Positions 1-9,007 of a stretch of 22,868 nucleotides of DNA are shown here, piece after piece; position 1 is the first letter of the stretch; every line of letters begins with the position of its first letter. The notes beneath the pieces are model-generated. The model did no database searches, had not been told where the DNA came from, and saw nothing but the letters and a program-made list of their open reading frames with translations. Location of the stretch: NCBI GenBank assembly GCA_964371225.1, contig CAYJNA010000030.1, positions 1-22,868 on the forward strand, given 5' to 3'. The stretch comes from CAYJAD01 sp964371225. GTDB lineage: Bacteria > Desulfobacterota > Desulfovibrionia > Desulfovibrionales > Desulfovibrionaceae. Made by a program: the position numbers and the translations under genes.

Positions 1-1
1 C

Positions 2-3000
2 GTGCCCGGTAGCTTGCTTGCTGATAATGGTACTATAGACGCTTCTGTCACCATCACCGATGCCGCGGGTAATAGCACCACAGCTGATGCTAATACTGAT
101 TATACAGTAGATACGGAAATTTCTGGTGCCACTGATGGTACTGTTACGTCTCATGATGATAATATGGTAACCAATGTGGAAGTAGAAGGTGTAACGTTGC
201 CTGAAGATGCTTCCTATAACTTTGGAGAAACACTGAGCGTAGGGAATGGAGAAAATTCTTTTGGAACTTTTAGTGTTGATGACGGTGGTAATCTTGTTTT
301 TACACAAAACGGCGCCTATCAGCATGATAAAAATACCGATAGCGATACAATGGACGTACAAATTCCTATTAAAGATGCTGCCGGCAATGAAAGTTTTGTC
401 ACTGTGACCCTCACTGTGGTGGATTCCGCTCCTGAAATTTCCAAAGATTCCAGTGATGCGCTTACCGTAGCTGATAACGTAGCTGAAGGGCAAATTTCTG
501 TGGACTTTGGCGGAGATATGACTGGAGCTTCCATTACCTTGAAAGGTGGGGGAACTGTAGACTATGGCGCCACTTGGAATGGTTCAAAATGGGTGCCTAA
601 TGCTCCAGAATCGTGGGATAAAAATCCTCTTAATGTGGAAACAAGCTATGAAGATGGTGTCCATACCATTATCATCGGTGATGTGACCATGACCAGTAGA
701 GATAATGAAAATTGGGATATTTCTTATACCCATAATGATAGTACTCGAGATCTTGAGTTCAGATTTACTGATGCTGATGGAGACAGAGCTAGTCATATTA
801 TGGGAACCAATGATGCACCCTCTGTAGGCACTTCTTCCGTAAGTGTGTCAGAGTCTGCCCTTACTGACGGTACTGATGCAGCTAGTACAGCAGAAGGTGC
901 CAGAGGGCATGTGGATTTAGACTTTGGCATGGATGGACAAGGCTCCTTTACATGGGATGCAGAAGGCCAACCAAGTATTACCACCCCAGAAGGTACAGAA
1001 GTAACGTGGTCTGTACAAGGTGACGTGCTTACCGGTACGGCTGATGGTAAAGAAATACTTTCTGTCACTATGGAAAAAGATAGCGATGGAAGCTATACTG
1101 GTGACTATACAGTAGATTTGAAGGAAGCCATTGAGCATGATGCGCAAGGCAATGATACCAACGAGTTAAACTTTAACTTTACCATTACCGATGCTGACGG
1201 CGATAGCACGAAGGGGTCTGTGAGTGTGGAAGTTGAGGATGACGTAACTGCAGCACAAGATGTTACCATTGATCTTACACCGGATGCTGACTTTGGTAGT
1301 AGCTTTTTCAGTGGCAGTGTAGATAGCTCGTCCTTACAAAACGCACTTATGCCCAATGAAGATGCAAAGCCAGACTTCTCGTATACTGGCGGTGGTTGGG
1401 ATGTGCAATTCTATGATAATCAAAGCGCTGATAAATCCACATTAGACGTGGGCGGCTTTACCATATCTGCGGCCATAGTAAAGTATGATACCGAAGAGGG
1501 GCATAGTGTTAATCAAAATACCAGTGGTCTTGAACTTGGCTGGCGTGTGGATAATTCCAGCGCTGATGGTACAGATTATGCCAATGGCCTTGGCTTGAAA
1601 GGTCAAGGCGGTAACGCAGATTATGAAATAGGTAATATCAAAGGTGATTACACTTCTGGTGTAGATACAGAGGCTATAATTATTACCTTGCCTGAAGGGG
1701 AAGTAGCCTATGGTGTTGACCTTTCCTTTGGTTGCTTATTCCAAGCTGGCGGTACAGCAGTAGACGCTAGTGATGAAACTATCACCATAGAATTCTTTAA
1801 AGATGGTGAACTCGTGTATTCGGTAGAGCAAGTACGTGGCACAGGCGATGGCGATCAAAACCTTGATACCTCCACCATTACAGAACCTTTTGATGAAGTG
1901 CGCATTATCCCTTCAGACAAGGGGGCAGACTTTGTGCTCACCGGCGTGGACTTCTCTGACTACAATAATATGGTAGTGGGGCAGGGGTCTGGTCAAATTG
2001 AAGGCGGTGCCGATGGTATTTCCGATGCCTACTTTGAAAGTATTTCAGTGGGTGAGAGCACGGTGGAATTTACACGCGATGCTCAAGGCAATATAAATAT
2101 TGATGGCGACAGCACTATAACCTTAGAAGATGGTACAGAGCTTACCCTGAGCATGAGTAATGGAGTCGTTGTTGCTCAAGATGCTGATGGGCAGAATTAT
2201 TTCACAGCCTCAGTGGATGGTGAAGGTAATTGGACCATGTACCAACATGAAAGCTTTGGCGATGAGATCAATATAAATATTGGAACAGTAGATGGTGATG
2301 GCGATGTACAAAGCCATAACCTTACCATGACAGGGAATGATGCTCCTGCCGTGGGTGATGGCACTGCTGCCTCTGTTAGTGAAAATGACTTTATAGAAAG
2401 CACAATGGCTATAATTCCTGTAACAGCAGAAGGTTCTGTGGAGCTGGACTTTGGCAATGATGGCCAAGGGGAATTTACGTGGAATGCCGAAGGGCAACCT
2501 TCCATCAATACGGCCAATGGTGTAGAAGTGACATGGTCTGTGGAAGGTGATGTACTCATTGGTACAGCCGATGGAGAAGAAGTTCTTTCTGTTACCATGC
2601 AAAAAGACGGTGACGGAAACTACACCGGCGAATATAGTGTGACTTTAAGTCAGCCCATTGAGCATAATGGTGAAGGACAAGATAGCGCAGATTTGAACTT
2701 TGGCTTTACCATCACGGATAGTGACGGTCAAAGCGCTGAAGGCATTGTGAGTGTAGAAGTGGAAGACTCAGCCGTAAGCTTAACAGCTGCAGCAGAAAAT
2801 CTCCATATGACCGCTGGCGACGGATCTATAAAACAAGCTTCTGACTACTTTGATGAAGGTACAGAGCGTGATGGCGGTGAATATACTGTGTTAGGTGCTA
2901 ATGGAGTGACAGAAGCAGAAGATGGCACCGTTACCTATGATTTTGATTGGGGTTCTGTGAATATGGATCCTACCACCGGTGAATATACTGTAGAAGGTAA

Positions 3001-5029
3001 TGGTTCCGGCGATGGTAGCTTTGATGTGCAATTCCAAGATGCCGATGGTGATAGCGCCCAAACCACAGTGCAGGTGGAAAACAGTATTGTGGTAGTAGAT
3101 ATTAGCATTGACTCTGTGCGTGGTTTTGTGGATCCGCTCAATAGCACCGAGGATAGTGGCATGGTGACGGTAAACGGTACGGTTGCCACCGTGGATACCA
3201 CCGGAGAGCCTAATACCATGACCGTGACCCTTGAATATGATGGCATTTTGTATGACGCCGAAGCCACATCTAATGGCGATGGCACCTACAGTTATTCGGT
3301 AAATATTCCAAGTGATGCTGTTATCGAATCTGGCGGCGAAATTAAAATAGCAGGCGATGGCATTAAGACTTCTGTAGAAGTTACAAGTGATGCCGGTGAA
3401 CCCTTGGCCAATGACACCACCACCTTTAGCTATAGCTATTTTAATAAGGCTGCTGATGTGGATGTAATTCAAGGTACTGATAATGTAGACATTATCGAAG
3501 GTATGGTTGTTGATTCTGAAAGCTATGAAAATAAAACCAATGCCACCAACCTTGGTAGTGCCGTTGGAAAAGAATATCATAGTGATATAGACACAGCTGG
3601 CGGTGATGATGTTTTGAACTTCCAAAGCACTGGAACGCATGCCTACAATGTAGTGTCTTTGAATGGTAATACCGTGAACGTAGACACAGGTACTGGCGAT
3701 GATGAAGTAAGTATGCATACCTATGGTACAAGCGCCACATCTGGTGGTACTGTGGGCATTAAGGCTCAAGGTGACGGTGCACAAAATTCTGTGAACTTAG
3801 GAGCCGGTAATGATAATATGGAAGTTGTTGCTGAAGGTGTAGGGCCGCATAAATTTGCTGTAGTTGCCAGAGATACGACAGCCTCAAGTAGCACCGAAAC
3901 CATAAACACCATTGATTTGGGTACTGGCAATGATAATTTATATATGGAAGGCGAGATTGAGGCCGATGGTGGCATAAACCGTATATTTGGCGGTGAAGGT
4001 GATGATACTTTCATAGCTGTGGACGGCGACAACACCCCATTGACAAGACATACTTTTGAAGCCACCCGAGCCACAGGTGTTAATGAAGTGGATTTAGGCG
4101 CCGGCAACGACGTAATGCACATTGAAAATTCCGGCACCCGCGGTAGTAGCTACGGTAGAGTGGACAATGCCATTAATGCAGAAGGGGATGCCATAAGTGC
4201 CACCGATGGCGGTACAAATAGGTTCAAGATGGGTGAAGGTGAAGATACACTTACTGTTGATGGTGACATTTTTGCCTACAAAAACGCCGAAAACTCCATT
4301 GATATGGGCACAGGTGATGACAACGTGACCATCGGCGGCGATATGCATGCCAGTGATAATAGTACCAATACCATAAACCTTGGTGCCGGTGATGATACTA
4401 TTAGCATTGAGGGAAGTATGACAGCCGATGCTACAAGTACTAATGTAATTGACGCTGGTGCCGGTGATGATGTGGTTTCCTCTGTGGACTTCACCGAGGC
4501 TGCCATGGCGTACCTTAATGGTGGCGAAGGCTATGACGCCTTTATTTACGAAACCGAGGGTGACTCCTATATTGACTTTAGTCAGGCTGGTTCCATCAGT
4601 ATTGGCGGAGCCTCAGGGGTAGACATTGAAGGTTTTGAAAGCCTTACCACAGGTAGCGGTAGTGATCTTATTAATGTGGGTAGCAATACAGATGCTCATG
4701 TGGACTCAGGTTTAGGCTTTGATATTGTGGTGGCTGATAGCGGCATTCCTGAATCTGATATGTCAGAGATATTACAAAATTCTTTAAACACAGAGATGTT
4801 TATATTTAGTAATGACAGTGATGTTACAGGTGCCACCTCGACAGAAGAAGCCATCAATAGCCTTAAGGGCGTAGAAAAGTCTGAAAGTGGTGACTTTATC
4901 TTGGGCGATAACTGGACTCAAGGTGAAAGCTCAACACATAATGGTACAGAGTTTCAATCATTTACCGATGAAGCTTCAGAAACAACTATTATGATTGCCA
5001 AGACTATTCTGGAAACTACTAATACCTAG
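2..5029 (+). CDS. Giant T1SS/RTX-type repeat adhesin, C-terminal 1675 residues (5' end outside window)
   Basis: The frame is open from the first bases to a TAG at 5027-5029, so this is the C-terminal part of a much larger extracellular protein; the GTG at nt 2 is not taken as a real start. Domains by residue in the window: Ig/VCBS-like modules (about 1-145); a degenerate module ending in a GTNDAP linker (about 150-275); a T1SS-143-type module (about 297-414); a non-repetitive beta-rich insert (about 423-655) with the only cysteine (SFGCLF); a degenerate module ending in GNDAP; a second T1SS-143 module (about 809-922); further Ig-like modules (about 935-1155); and an RTX-like tract with many LGxGxD/GGxGxD motifs (about 1197-1494). 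The last ~50 residues end in a hydrophobic run followed by a Thr/Asn-rich tail, as in T1SS secretion signals. Strongly acidic composition fits a calcium-dependent surface adhesin. The family is confident; the ligand is unknown. Confidence 0.9.
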   Translation: MPGSLLADNGTIDASVTITDAAGNSTTADANTDYTVDTEISGATDGTVTSHDDNMVTNVEVEGVTLPEDASYNFGETLSVGNGENSFGTFSVDDGGNLVFTQNGAYQHDKNTDSDTMDVQIPIKDAAGNESFVTVTLTVVDSAPEISKDSSDALTVADNVAEGQISVDFGGDMTGASITLKGGGTVDYGATWNGSKWVPNAPESWDKNPLNVETSYEDGVHTIIIGDVTMTSRDNENWDISYTHNDSTRDLEFRFTDADGDRASHIMGTNDAPSVGTSSVSVSESALTDGTDAASTAEGARGHVDLDFGMDGQGSFTWDAEGQPSITTPEGTEVTWSVQGDVLTGTADGKEILSVTMEKDSDGSYTGDYTVDLKEAIEHDAQGNDTNELNFNFTITDADGDSTKGSVSVEVEDDVTAAQDVTIDLTPDADFGSSFFSGSVDSSSLQNALMPNEDAKPDFSYTGGGWDVQFYDNQSADKSTLDVGGFTISAAIVKYDTEEGHSVNQNTSGLELGWRVDNSSADGTDYANGLGLKGQGGNADYEIGNIKGDYTSGVDTEAIIITLPEGEVAYGVDLSFGCLFQAGGTAVDASDETITIEFFKDGELVYSVEQVRGTGDGDQNLDTSTITEPFDEVRIIPSDKGADFVLTGVDFSDYNNMVVGQGSGQIEGGADGISDAYFESISVGESTVEFTRDAQGNINIDGDSTITLEDGTELTLSMSNGVVVAQDADGQNYFTASVDGEGNWTMYQHESFGDEININIGTVDGDGDVQSHNLTMTGNDAPAVGDGTAASVSENDFIESTMAIIPVTAEGSVELDFGNDGQGEFTWNAEGQPSINTANGVEVTWSVEGDVLIGTADGEEVLSVTMQKDGDGNYTGEYSVTLSQPIEHNGEGQDSADLNFGFTITDSDGQSAEGIVSVEVEDSAVSLTAAAENLHMTAGDGSIKQASDYFDEGTERDGGEYTVLGANGVTEAEDGTVTYDFDWGSVNMDPTTGEYTVEGNGSGDGSFDVQFQDADGDSAQTTVQVENSIVVVDISIDSVRGFVDPLNSTEDSGMVTVNGTVATVDTTGEPNTMTVTLEYDGILYDAEATSNGDGTYSYSVNIPSDAVIESGGEIKIAGDGIKTSVEVTSDAGEPLANDTTTFSYSYFNKAADVDVIQGTDNVDIIEGMVVDSESYENKTNATNLGSAVGKEYHSDIDTAGGDDVLNFQSTGTHAYNVVSLNGNTVNVDTGTGDDEVSMHTYGTSATSGGTVGIKAQGDGAQNSVNLGAGNDNMEVVAEGVGPHKFAVVARDTTASSSTETINTIDLGTGNDNLYMEGEIEADGGINRIFGGEGDDTFIAVDGDNTPLTRHTFEATRATGVNEVDLGAGNDVMHIENSGTRGSSYGRVDNAINAEGDAISATDGGTNRFKMGEGEDTLTVDGDIFAYKNAENSIDMGTGDDNVTIGGDMHASDNSTNTINLGAGDDTISIEGSMTADATSTNVIDAGAGDDVVSSVDFTEAAMAYLNGGEGYDAFIYETEGDSYIDFSQAGSISIGGASGVDIEGFESLTTGSGSDLINVGSNTDAHVDSGLGFDIVVADSGIPESDMSEILQNSLNTEMFIFSNDSDVTGATSTEEAINSLKGVEKSESGDFILGDNWTQGESSTHNGTEFQSFTDEASETTIMIAKTILETTNT
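890..1243 (+). repeat. T1SS-143-type module, copy A, inside the giant adhesin
   Basis: About 118 codons running from an AEG motif to VEVEDD. It carries the pattern of T1SS-143/DUF5801-like modules: VTWSVQGDVLTGTADGKE, then an IEHDAQG segment, then FTITDADGDS. It aligns end to end with a second module at 2426-2767 (VTWSVEGDVLIGTADGEE, IEHNGEG, FTITDSDGQS). The two are clearly homologous but diverged at many codon positions, so the duplication is old. Confidence 0.8.
2426..2767 (+). repeat. T1SS-143-type module, copy B, inside the giant adhesin
   Basis: Second copy of the module at 890-1243, about 114 codons, preceded by a GNDAP linker as copy A is preceded by GTNDAP. The larger unit of degenerate module, NDAP linker and T1SS-143 module therefore appears twice, with the insert at about 1270-1970 between the copies. 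Confidence 0.8.
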
Positions 5030-5050
5030 TACGGTAAAAAATAATTAAGC

Positions 5051-5092
5051 AAAAGACCCCCTACTTTCTTCGGAAATAGGGGGTCTTTTTTT
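5051..5092 (+). terminator. Rho-independent terminator with UUCG tetraloop, probably bidirectional
   Basis: A perfect 13-bp stem (AAAAGACCCCCTA at 5051-5063 with TAGGGGGTCTTTT at 5077-5089) is extended, after a bulged C, by TTTC/GAAA closed by a TTCG tetraloop. A run of seven T at 5086-5092 follows on the + strand. It sits 22 nt after the adhesin stop codon. On the minus strand the same stem also ends in TTTT, so it may stop transcription of the converging glycan operon as well. Confidence 0.93.
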
Positions 5093-5146
5093 GCGAAATA
5101 AAATATTGCAAGTGTTTTAAGGTATTGAAGGTAATGCTTAAAATAT

Positions 5147-5180
5147 GTGGAAACACGTTTTTAAGCATCCGCTAGACAGT
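5147..5180 (+). repeat. 34-nt dispersed repeat, left copy
   Basis: This 34-nt segment begins GTGGAAACACG and ends GCTAGACAGT. It matches 19220-19253 at 28 of 34 positions without gaps and in the same orientation. Here it forms the right half of an imperfect hairpin (TGCTTAAAATATGTG, GAAA loop, CACGTTTTTAAGCA). Read as protein it gives WKHVFKHPLDS, against WKHMFKHQLNS at the other copy. It lies just beyond the left edge of the glycan island. The function is unknown; it could be a mobile-element scar, an intergenic repeat family, or the edge of a decayed small gene. Confidence 0.6.
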
Positions 5181-5194
5181 AATGTTTTTTTGTT

Positions 5195-5432
5195 CTATTC
5201 CAGTATGTTTTTTATAGGATTTACTAGTTTTTTTAAGAGTAGTGCAATAATAGTCACAGAAAGAATATCTGTCATGGCTGTGAAAGCCAAGTATCGTCAA
5301 GCCCATGAAGGTTGGTAATATAAGCATAAGAGGCAAGAGCAAAATTATTTTTCGCAACAAAATAAGAATAAGAGCTTCCTTCGCCTTTCCTATGGCTGGC
5401 ATGTAATTTGTGCCAAGCATAGTATTTCCCAT
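5195..5432 (-). pseudogene. MATE-family transporter remnant (C-terminal fragment, frameshifted)
   Basis: The minus strand from about 5432 reads GTNYMPAIGKAKEALI then a hydrophobic run LLRKIILLLPLMLILP, the pattern of the last transmembrane helices of MATE (NorM/DinF-like) cation-coupled transporters. After MGL (near 5300) the reading frame no longer matches the family. LDDTWLSQP lies in a second frame and MTDILSVTIIALLLKK in a third, the expected continuation, ending at a TAG at 5195-5197. At least two frameshifts are therefore needed to restore it. About 75 of the family's usual ~450 residues remain and no N-terminal portion is visible; upstream sequence runs into the methyltransferase gene. 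MATE proteins share the MOP superfamily with Wzx glycan flippases, but this fragment looks like MATE proper. The resemblance is good; the exact break points are approximate. Confidence 0.72.
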
Positions 5433-5472
5433 AATGGGTGATGCTTTTTGCTTTTTCTTTGCAAATGTACTG

Positions 5473-6312
5473 TTAAATTTTTGTAGCGCGTACAATTATC
5501 ATAAGCCCCATCTTACGATCTAAAAATCGATGCAGAGTTAATGGGATACGAATGGGTAAAGCTCTTGCAGGAAAGAAAAAACGTAATGTGTCTATGGGAG
5601 TAAAGAGCTGTATTCCTTGATAGTTCAGTAGTGATAAAGTTTCATTTTTTGTATAAGCTTTACCAATAGGATTATCCGAGCCATCATATAACCGTACCAA
5701 GTCATTAACGCTTTGTGCATTTTTTACCATAGATTCACGACCTCGACCTTTTAACCCTACACGCCCCGAAAAGTTTTTTATTACTTTTAAAAGTAAAGGA
5801 TTTCGTAATATAAAATTTTTATAATACACAGAAAAGCATACTGTTCCTCCAGGTTTAAGAACACGATGAAACTCAGCAACGCATTTTTGAGTGTTGGGGG
5901 TATGATGTATGACGCCTTGGCAGTTAATATGATCAAAGGAAGCGGCCTCAAAAGGGAGTTCTTCGGCGTTTCCCTCAATAATATTGCCTGTGGTGCTAAG
6001 ATTAAAAAGAGACAAGCTTTGTTTTGTAAGTTCTACAGCGCGAGGCGTAAGGTCGCAAGCAGAAACATGGGGATAGTTTTGTAATAGATGGCGAACCCAA
6101 AAGCCAGGGCCACAACCCACATCAAGAATTTTTGCTGTAGGTTGTATGTCTGAGGTGATGAAGTCAAACGTTTCTTGGTTAGGTATACAATCTTTTTTAT
6201 ATACGGCTTCATGATGTTCAAACCAATGCCTTGAACCTACATCACTTTGCCCTTCGTCTTGAAATAAAGGATTGGTATTCCAAAATTTTTTAACATCATT
6301 AATATTTGGCAT
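5473..6312 (-). CDS. Class I SAM-dependent methyltransferase (last gene of glycan operon)
   Basis: This 279-residue protein has a Methyltransf_11-like core. Motif I is ILDVGCGPG (residues 62-70), followed by an acidic end of strand 2 (SACDLTPRA), GNAEELPFEAASFD, and FHRVLKPGGTV (148-158). It has no signal peptide or membrane segment and should act in the cytoplasm, transferring a methyl group from S-adenosylmethionine. The substrate cannot be read from the sequence; given the operon, a sugar or a glycan precursor is likely. The ATG is preceded by AAGGGA at a suitable distance. It starts 29 nt after the glycosyltransferase stop and is the most distal gene of the operon. Downstream lies the MATE remnant, whose open stretch slightly overlaps this gene's 3' end. 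Confidence 0.88.
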   Translation of the reverse strand: MPNINDVKKFWNTNPLFQDEGQSDVGSRHWFEHHEAVYKKDCIPNQETFDFITSDIQPTAKILDVGCGPGFWVRHLLQNYPHVSACDLTPRAVELTKQSLSLFNLSTTGNIIEGNAEELPFEAASFDHINCQGVIHHTPNTQKCVAEFHRVLKPGGTVCFSVYYKNFILRNPLLLKVIKNFSGRVGLKGRGRESMVKNAQSVNDLVRLYDGSDNPIGKAYTKNETLSLLNYQGIQLFTPIDTLRFFFPARALPIRIPLTLHRFLDRKMGLMIIVRATKI

Positions 6313-6341
6313 GAGTTTTTCCCTTGGGAATTAGATTAAAA

Positions 6342-7214
6342 TTATGCACTGCCACCACCAATGCGAGAAATCATAGGGCGTTTGCGTGAGCCTGGACCAT
6401 ATGTTTCCATGGCTTGATTTTTATCATTTTTATATAATGCAGCTAGACCCTTATAGAATCTACGCCAGCCGCCAAAGGGCCACCAGTGTAAAATTGTCAT
6501 GACCAAATAGCCCAGAGTTGTAATACTTGAAACCATTTTGCTTGGACTTGCTTTACGAGCATAGTGTAGATAGAAGGGCACTTCATCAAATTTTGCTCCA
6601 AGCAGATTGAGCTTTACAATAGTTTCAAGGGTGGAGGTAAAGCCAATGCCTTTCATTTGAATAAAATTATTACCAAACATGGTAATGGCATCTTGTAAAA
6701 TCTTTACGCGATACGCCCTAAAGCCACAGGAATAATCTTTTATATTCTTAATGGGGAAGAATAATTGCATATATTTACTGGCGGCAATGGTTAAGAACAA
6801 TCGATAGCCATGCACGCCATCTTGCCCGCCGCCTTTTTGAAAACGCGAAGCCACAACCACATCTAAATTATTTTCAAGCTTTTTGATCATGGAAATAAAG
6901 AATTCAGGGTCGTGAGTATCATCACAGTCAAGACGCAAAGCTACATCTTCTGGCGTAGCATTTTCTGCTATAAATTCAAATAAATCTCGCTCTGTTTCAC
7001 CAAGGCCGCGATTAATTTTATGGGTGATAACATCTAAAGGGTATTCATTTTGCATTTCTTGCAAAACCTCTTGGCTATTATCACTGCTACCATCATTAAG
7101 CACCACAATTCGCCAGTCATAACCAGAGGCATTAAATACATCCCGAATACGCGCAAAAACACGCTCAAAGGAGTTCGCTTCGTTATAGGCGGGTAAAAGT
7201 ATCCAAATTTTCAT
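6342..7214 (-). CDS. GT2 family glycosyltransferase, polyprenyl-phosphate-sugar synthase type
   Basis: A GT-A fold enzyme of about 290 residues. Its motifs are WILLPAYNEA at the N-terminus, VVLNDGSSDNS, NRGLGE, LRLDCDDTHDP (metal and nucleotide site), VVASRFQKGGG and DYSCGFRAYRV. This order matches the dolichol-/undecaprenyl-phosphate sugar synthase branch of GT2. No transmembrane tail like that of ArnC/GtrB is obvious, only a hydrophobic segment (TTLGYLVMTILHWWPF) near the C-terminus. I chose the ATG at 7212-7214 because AAGGA (7220-7224) lies 5 nt upstream; an ATG at 7218-7220 overlaps that ribosome site. It is the only clear cytoplasmic glycosyltransferase in the operon. It may load a sugar on a lipid carrier for a membrane enzyme (inference), or transfer directly to a glycan. 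Confidence 0.85.
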   Translation of the reverse strand: MKIWILLPAYNEANSFERVFARIRDVFNASGYDWRIVVLNDGSSDNSQEVLQEMQNEYPLDVITHKINRGLGETERDLFEFIAENATPEDVALRLDCDDTHDPEFFISMIKKLENNLDVVVASRFQKGGGQDGVHGYRLFLTIAASKYMQLFFPIKNIKDYSCGFRAYRVKILQDAITMFGNNFIQMKGIGFTSTLETIVKLNLLGAKFDEVPFYLHYARKASPSKMVSSITTLGYLVMTILHWWPFGGWRRFYKGLAALYKNDKNQAMETYGPGSRKRPMISRIGGGSA

Positions 7215-7230
7215 TAGCATCCTTAAAATG

Positions 7231-7812
7231 TCATTTATTTTGCATGATTATAAAAGTTTTTTTTAATCGATATTCAGTTCCTATTACGGTAAAACCTAAA
7301 TGTGAGTAAAAGGCTTGAGCGCTTTGAGATGCCGTTCGGGTGGTGAGGGGGTGGCTGGTAATTTGTTCAACAGCGCTATTTATTAGTAATCTTCCCACAC
7401 CTTTTCCTTGATAGCGTTTACTTATAGCAAAGGCTATGATTTCTTTTTCAAATCCTTGTTTTAACTGTGGTGGCTCAGTTTTCGAAAATATAACTTGTAT
7501 TGCACCTAACCACGCTTGTGGCTTTGTAAAAATACAAAGCAACAAGTTAAAAAATTCTTTAATTTCTCTTAGATAGGACGTGGCTGCGCAAGAGGGAGCT
7601 ACAATTATAAAACCAATTACCTTTTCTTTTGCTTCAGCTACCAATATAAATCCATAAGCATTAGACTGTAATTTTTTGTAAAAAGTTTTTTCTAAATAGC
7701 TTGTGCCTAATCGCGGCAGTAAATCTGTAGGAAGAGCTTCTTTATGTATATGAGCCATTTCAAGAAAGTCTGCCTGCTTTGCGTGGCGTATATGTATTAA
7801 GCTCTGGGACAC
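7231..7812 (-). CDS. GNAT-family N-acetyltransferase
   Basis: This 193-residue protein shows the GNAT acetyl-CoA site: AFAISKRYQGKGVGRLL (residues 127-143), containing the (Q/R)xxGxG/A signature, followed by a helix and a final FYSHLGFTVIGTEYRLKK beta-bulge segment typical of the fold's C-terminus. The start codon is GTG (7810-7812), preceded by AGAGA. The gene begins 13 nt after the DegT-type gene stop and ends 16 nt before the chosen start of the glycosyltransferase. A cytoplasmic acetyltransferase directly downstream of a PLP enzyme gene suggests N-acetylation of an amino sugar made by it (inference). A role on another small molecule is not excluded. Confidence 0.85.
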   Translation of the reverse strand: MSQSLIHIRHAKQADFLEMAHIHKEALPTDLLPRLGTSYLEKTFYKKLQSNAYGFILVAEAKEKVIGFIIVAPSCAATSYLREIKEFFNLLLCIFTKPQAWLGAIQVIFSKTEPPQLKQGFEKEIIAFAISKRYQGKGVGRLLINSAVEQITSHPLTTRTASQSAQAFYSHLGFTVIGTEYRLKKTFIIMQNK

Positions 7813-7825
7813 TTTTTTCTCTATA

Positions 7826-9007
7826 TTATAATGTTTTTATTTTATTAACTATAGATTGCACAATAGTGTTGTCACACCACAAAGGTAAGTTTACTGCTTG
7901 CTTAGAAAGCGTTTGGGCAACTGGACAATACCTATAGCCTTTACGTCCTTTATAGGCTTGCATTTCTGGTATGCAATATTCGATGAGCCAGCCAAGTTGT
8001 ATGTCCTGCTGAAGCATGTCTTTTAGAAACTTTTTACGGTTTTTTACCAAGATAGTAAAGTGTGAATATGTGGCGCCATCATTATGTGGTGGAAGGGTGA
8101 TATGAGGCGTATCTTGCAAAAGTTTGTGATATAATTTTGCATTGTATTGTCTTATGGAAACAATGCTATCATACCTGCTACATTGTTTTATGCCCACTTT
8201 TGCTTCAGCTTCACACATACTAATGTCCCAATCTTTTGGCATGTCTATGATACTGTCGTCATAATATTTTACAAAACGGTTTAATGCCCCCATTTGTTCG
8301 AGCTTATTGATAACACCATATATTGGTGGTGTAAGAGATAGGGTGGCCGCAACGAAATAAATTCTTCTTTGCCAATTTTTTAGCCAAGGGGCAGGCTTTA
8401 TAATTCTTTGTCGAATAAGTTTGAGTTTTTCTGCTAAATCGTCATCATCTGTGGTAATCATACCCCCAAATATTGAGGTCATAAGCTTGCTTACATTAAG
8501 CCCAAATATGGCTGCAATACCTTCTTTGTGTACTGGACGGCCTTGCCATGAGCAAGAAAAGGAGTGGGCGCAATCTTGAATGATGGGAATATGCGGATAG
8601 TTTTTTTTGATGCTATCAAGTCTATCTAGATTTACAGGATGTCCAAAAATGGACGTGGGGATAATTGCCCCTGTATTTTCAGTAATTTCTTTTTCAACTA
8701 GCTCCAAATCCATATTATAATCATGCGCTGAGCTGTCTATAAAAAGAGGTTCATTACCACTATGAACTGTTGCGTGCGGCACAACCACACAAGTCCAGGC
8801 AGGCATAATAATATCTTTATTTTGCAAGGCTAGAGCTTGTAAAAGACAATATAAACCGGTTCGCCCATGGGGAAAGGCTATGGCATGTTTTTGCCTCATA
8901 AGCTTTGCAAAGCATTGCTCAAAGTGTTTTATGTCTGCTGGTTGAGTAGGGCTCCAAGCAGCTAGATATTCTGCTAAGCCTAAAGTGGGGCGTAAGCGAG
9001 GAATCAT
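7826..9007 (-). CDS. DegT/DnrJ/EryC1-family PLP-dependent enzyme (sugar aminotransferase type)
   Basis: At 393 residues this is the usual family length. Seen in order: FPHGRTGLYCLLQAL (PLP phosphate region), MPAWTCVVVPHAT, IIPTSIFGHPVNLDRL, IIQDCAHSF with the ring-nitrogen Asp at about D145, and GLNVSKLMTSIFGGMITT with the probable Schiff-base Lys at K174 before the GG. Known family members transfer an amino group to keto-sugar nucleotides, although some are dehydratases or act on non-sugar substrates. The ATG overlaps the stop of the upstream gene (ATGA at 9004-9007), implying translational coupling. It is followed closely by a GNAT gene, a common pair for making N-acetylated amino sugars. 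No 4,6-dehydratase is present in the window, so the keto-sugar substrate would have to come from elsewhere. Confidence 0.88.
   Translation of the reverse strand: MIPRLRPTLGLAEYLAAWSPTQPADIKHFEQCFAKLMRQKHAIAFPHGRTGLYCLLQALALQNKDIIMPAWTCVVVPHATVHSGNEPLFIDSSAHDYNMDLELVEKEITENTGAIIPTSIFGHPVNLDRLDSIKKNYPHIPIIQDCAHSFSCSWQGRPVHKEGIAAIFGLNVSKLMTSIFGGMITTDDDDLAEKLKLIRQRIIKPAPWLKNWQRRIYFVAATLSLTPPIYGVINKLEQMGALNRFVKYYDDSIIDMPKDWDISMCEAEAKVGIKQCSRYDSIVSIRQYNAKLYHKLLQDTPHITLPPHNDGATYSHFTILVKNRKKFLKDMLQQDIQLGWLIEYCIPEMQAYKGRKGYRYCPVAQTLSKQAVNLPLWCDNTIVQSIVNKIKTL

Noticed and set aside
2891..3784. Long open stretch on the minus strand opposite the first adhesin
   Set aside because: The repetitive GGT/GAT/ACC-rich coding strand leaves few stop codons on its complement. 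The implied protein is low-complexity, has no ribosome site and follows the repeats of the real gene.
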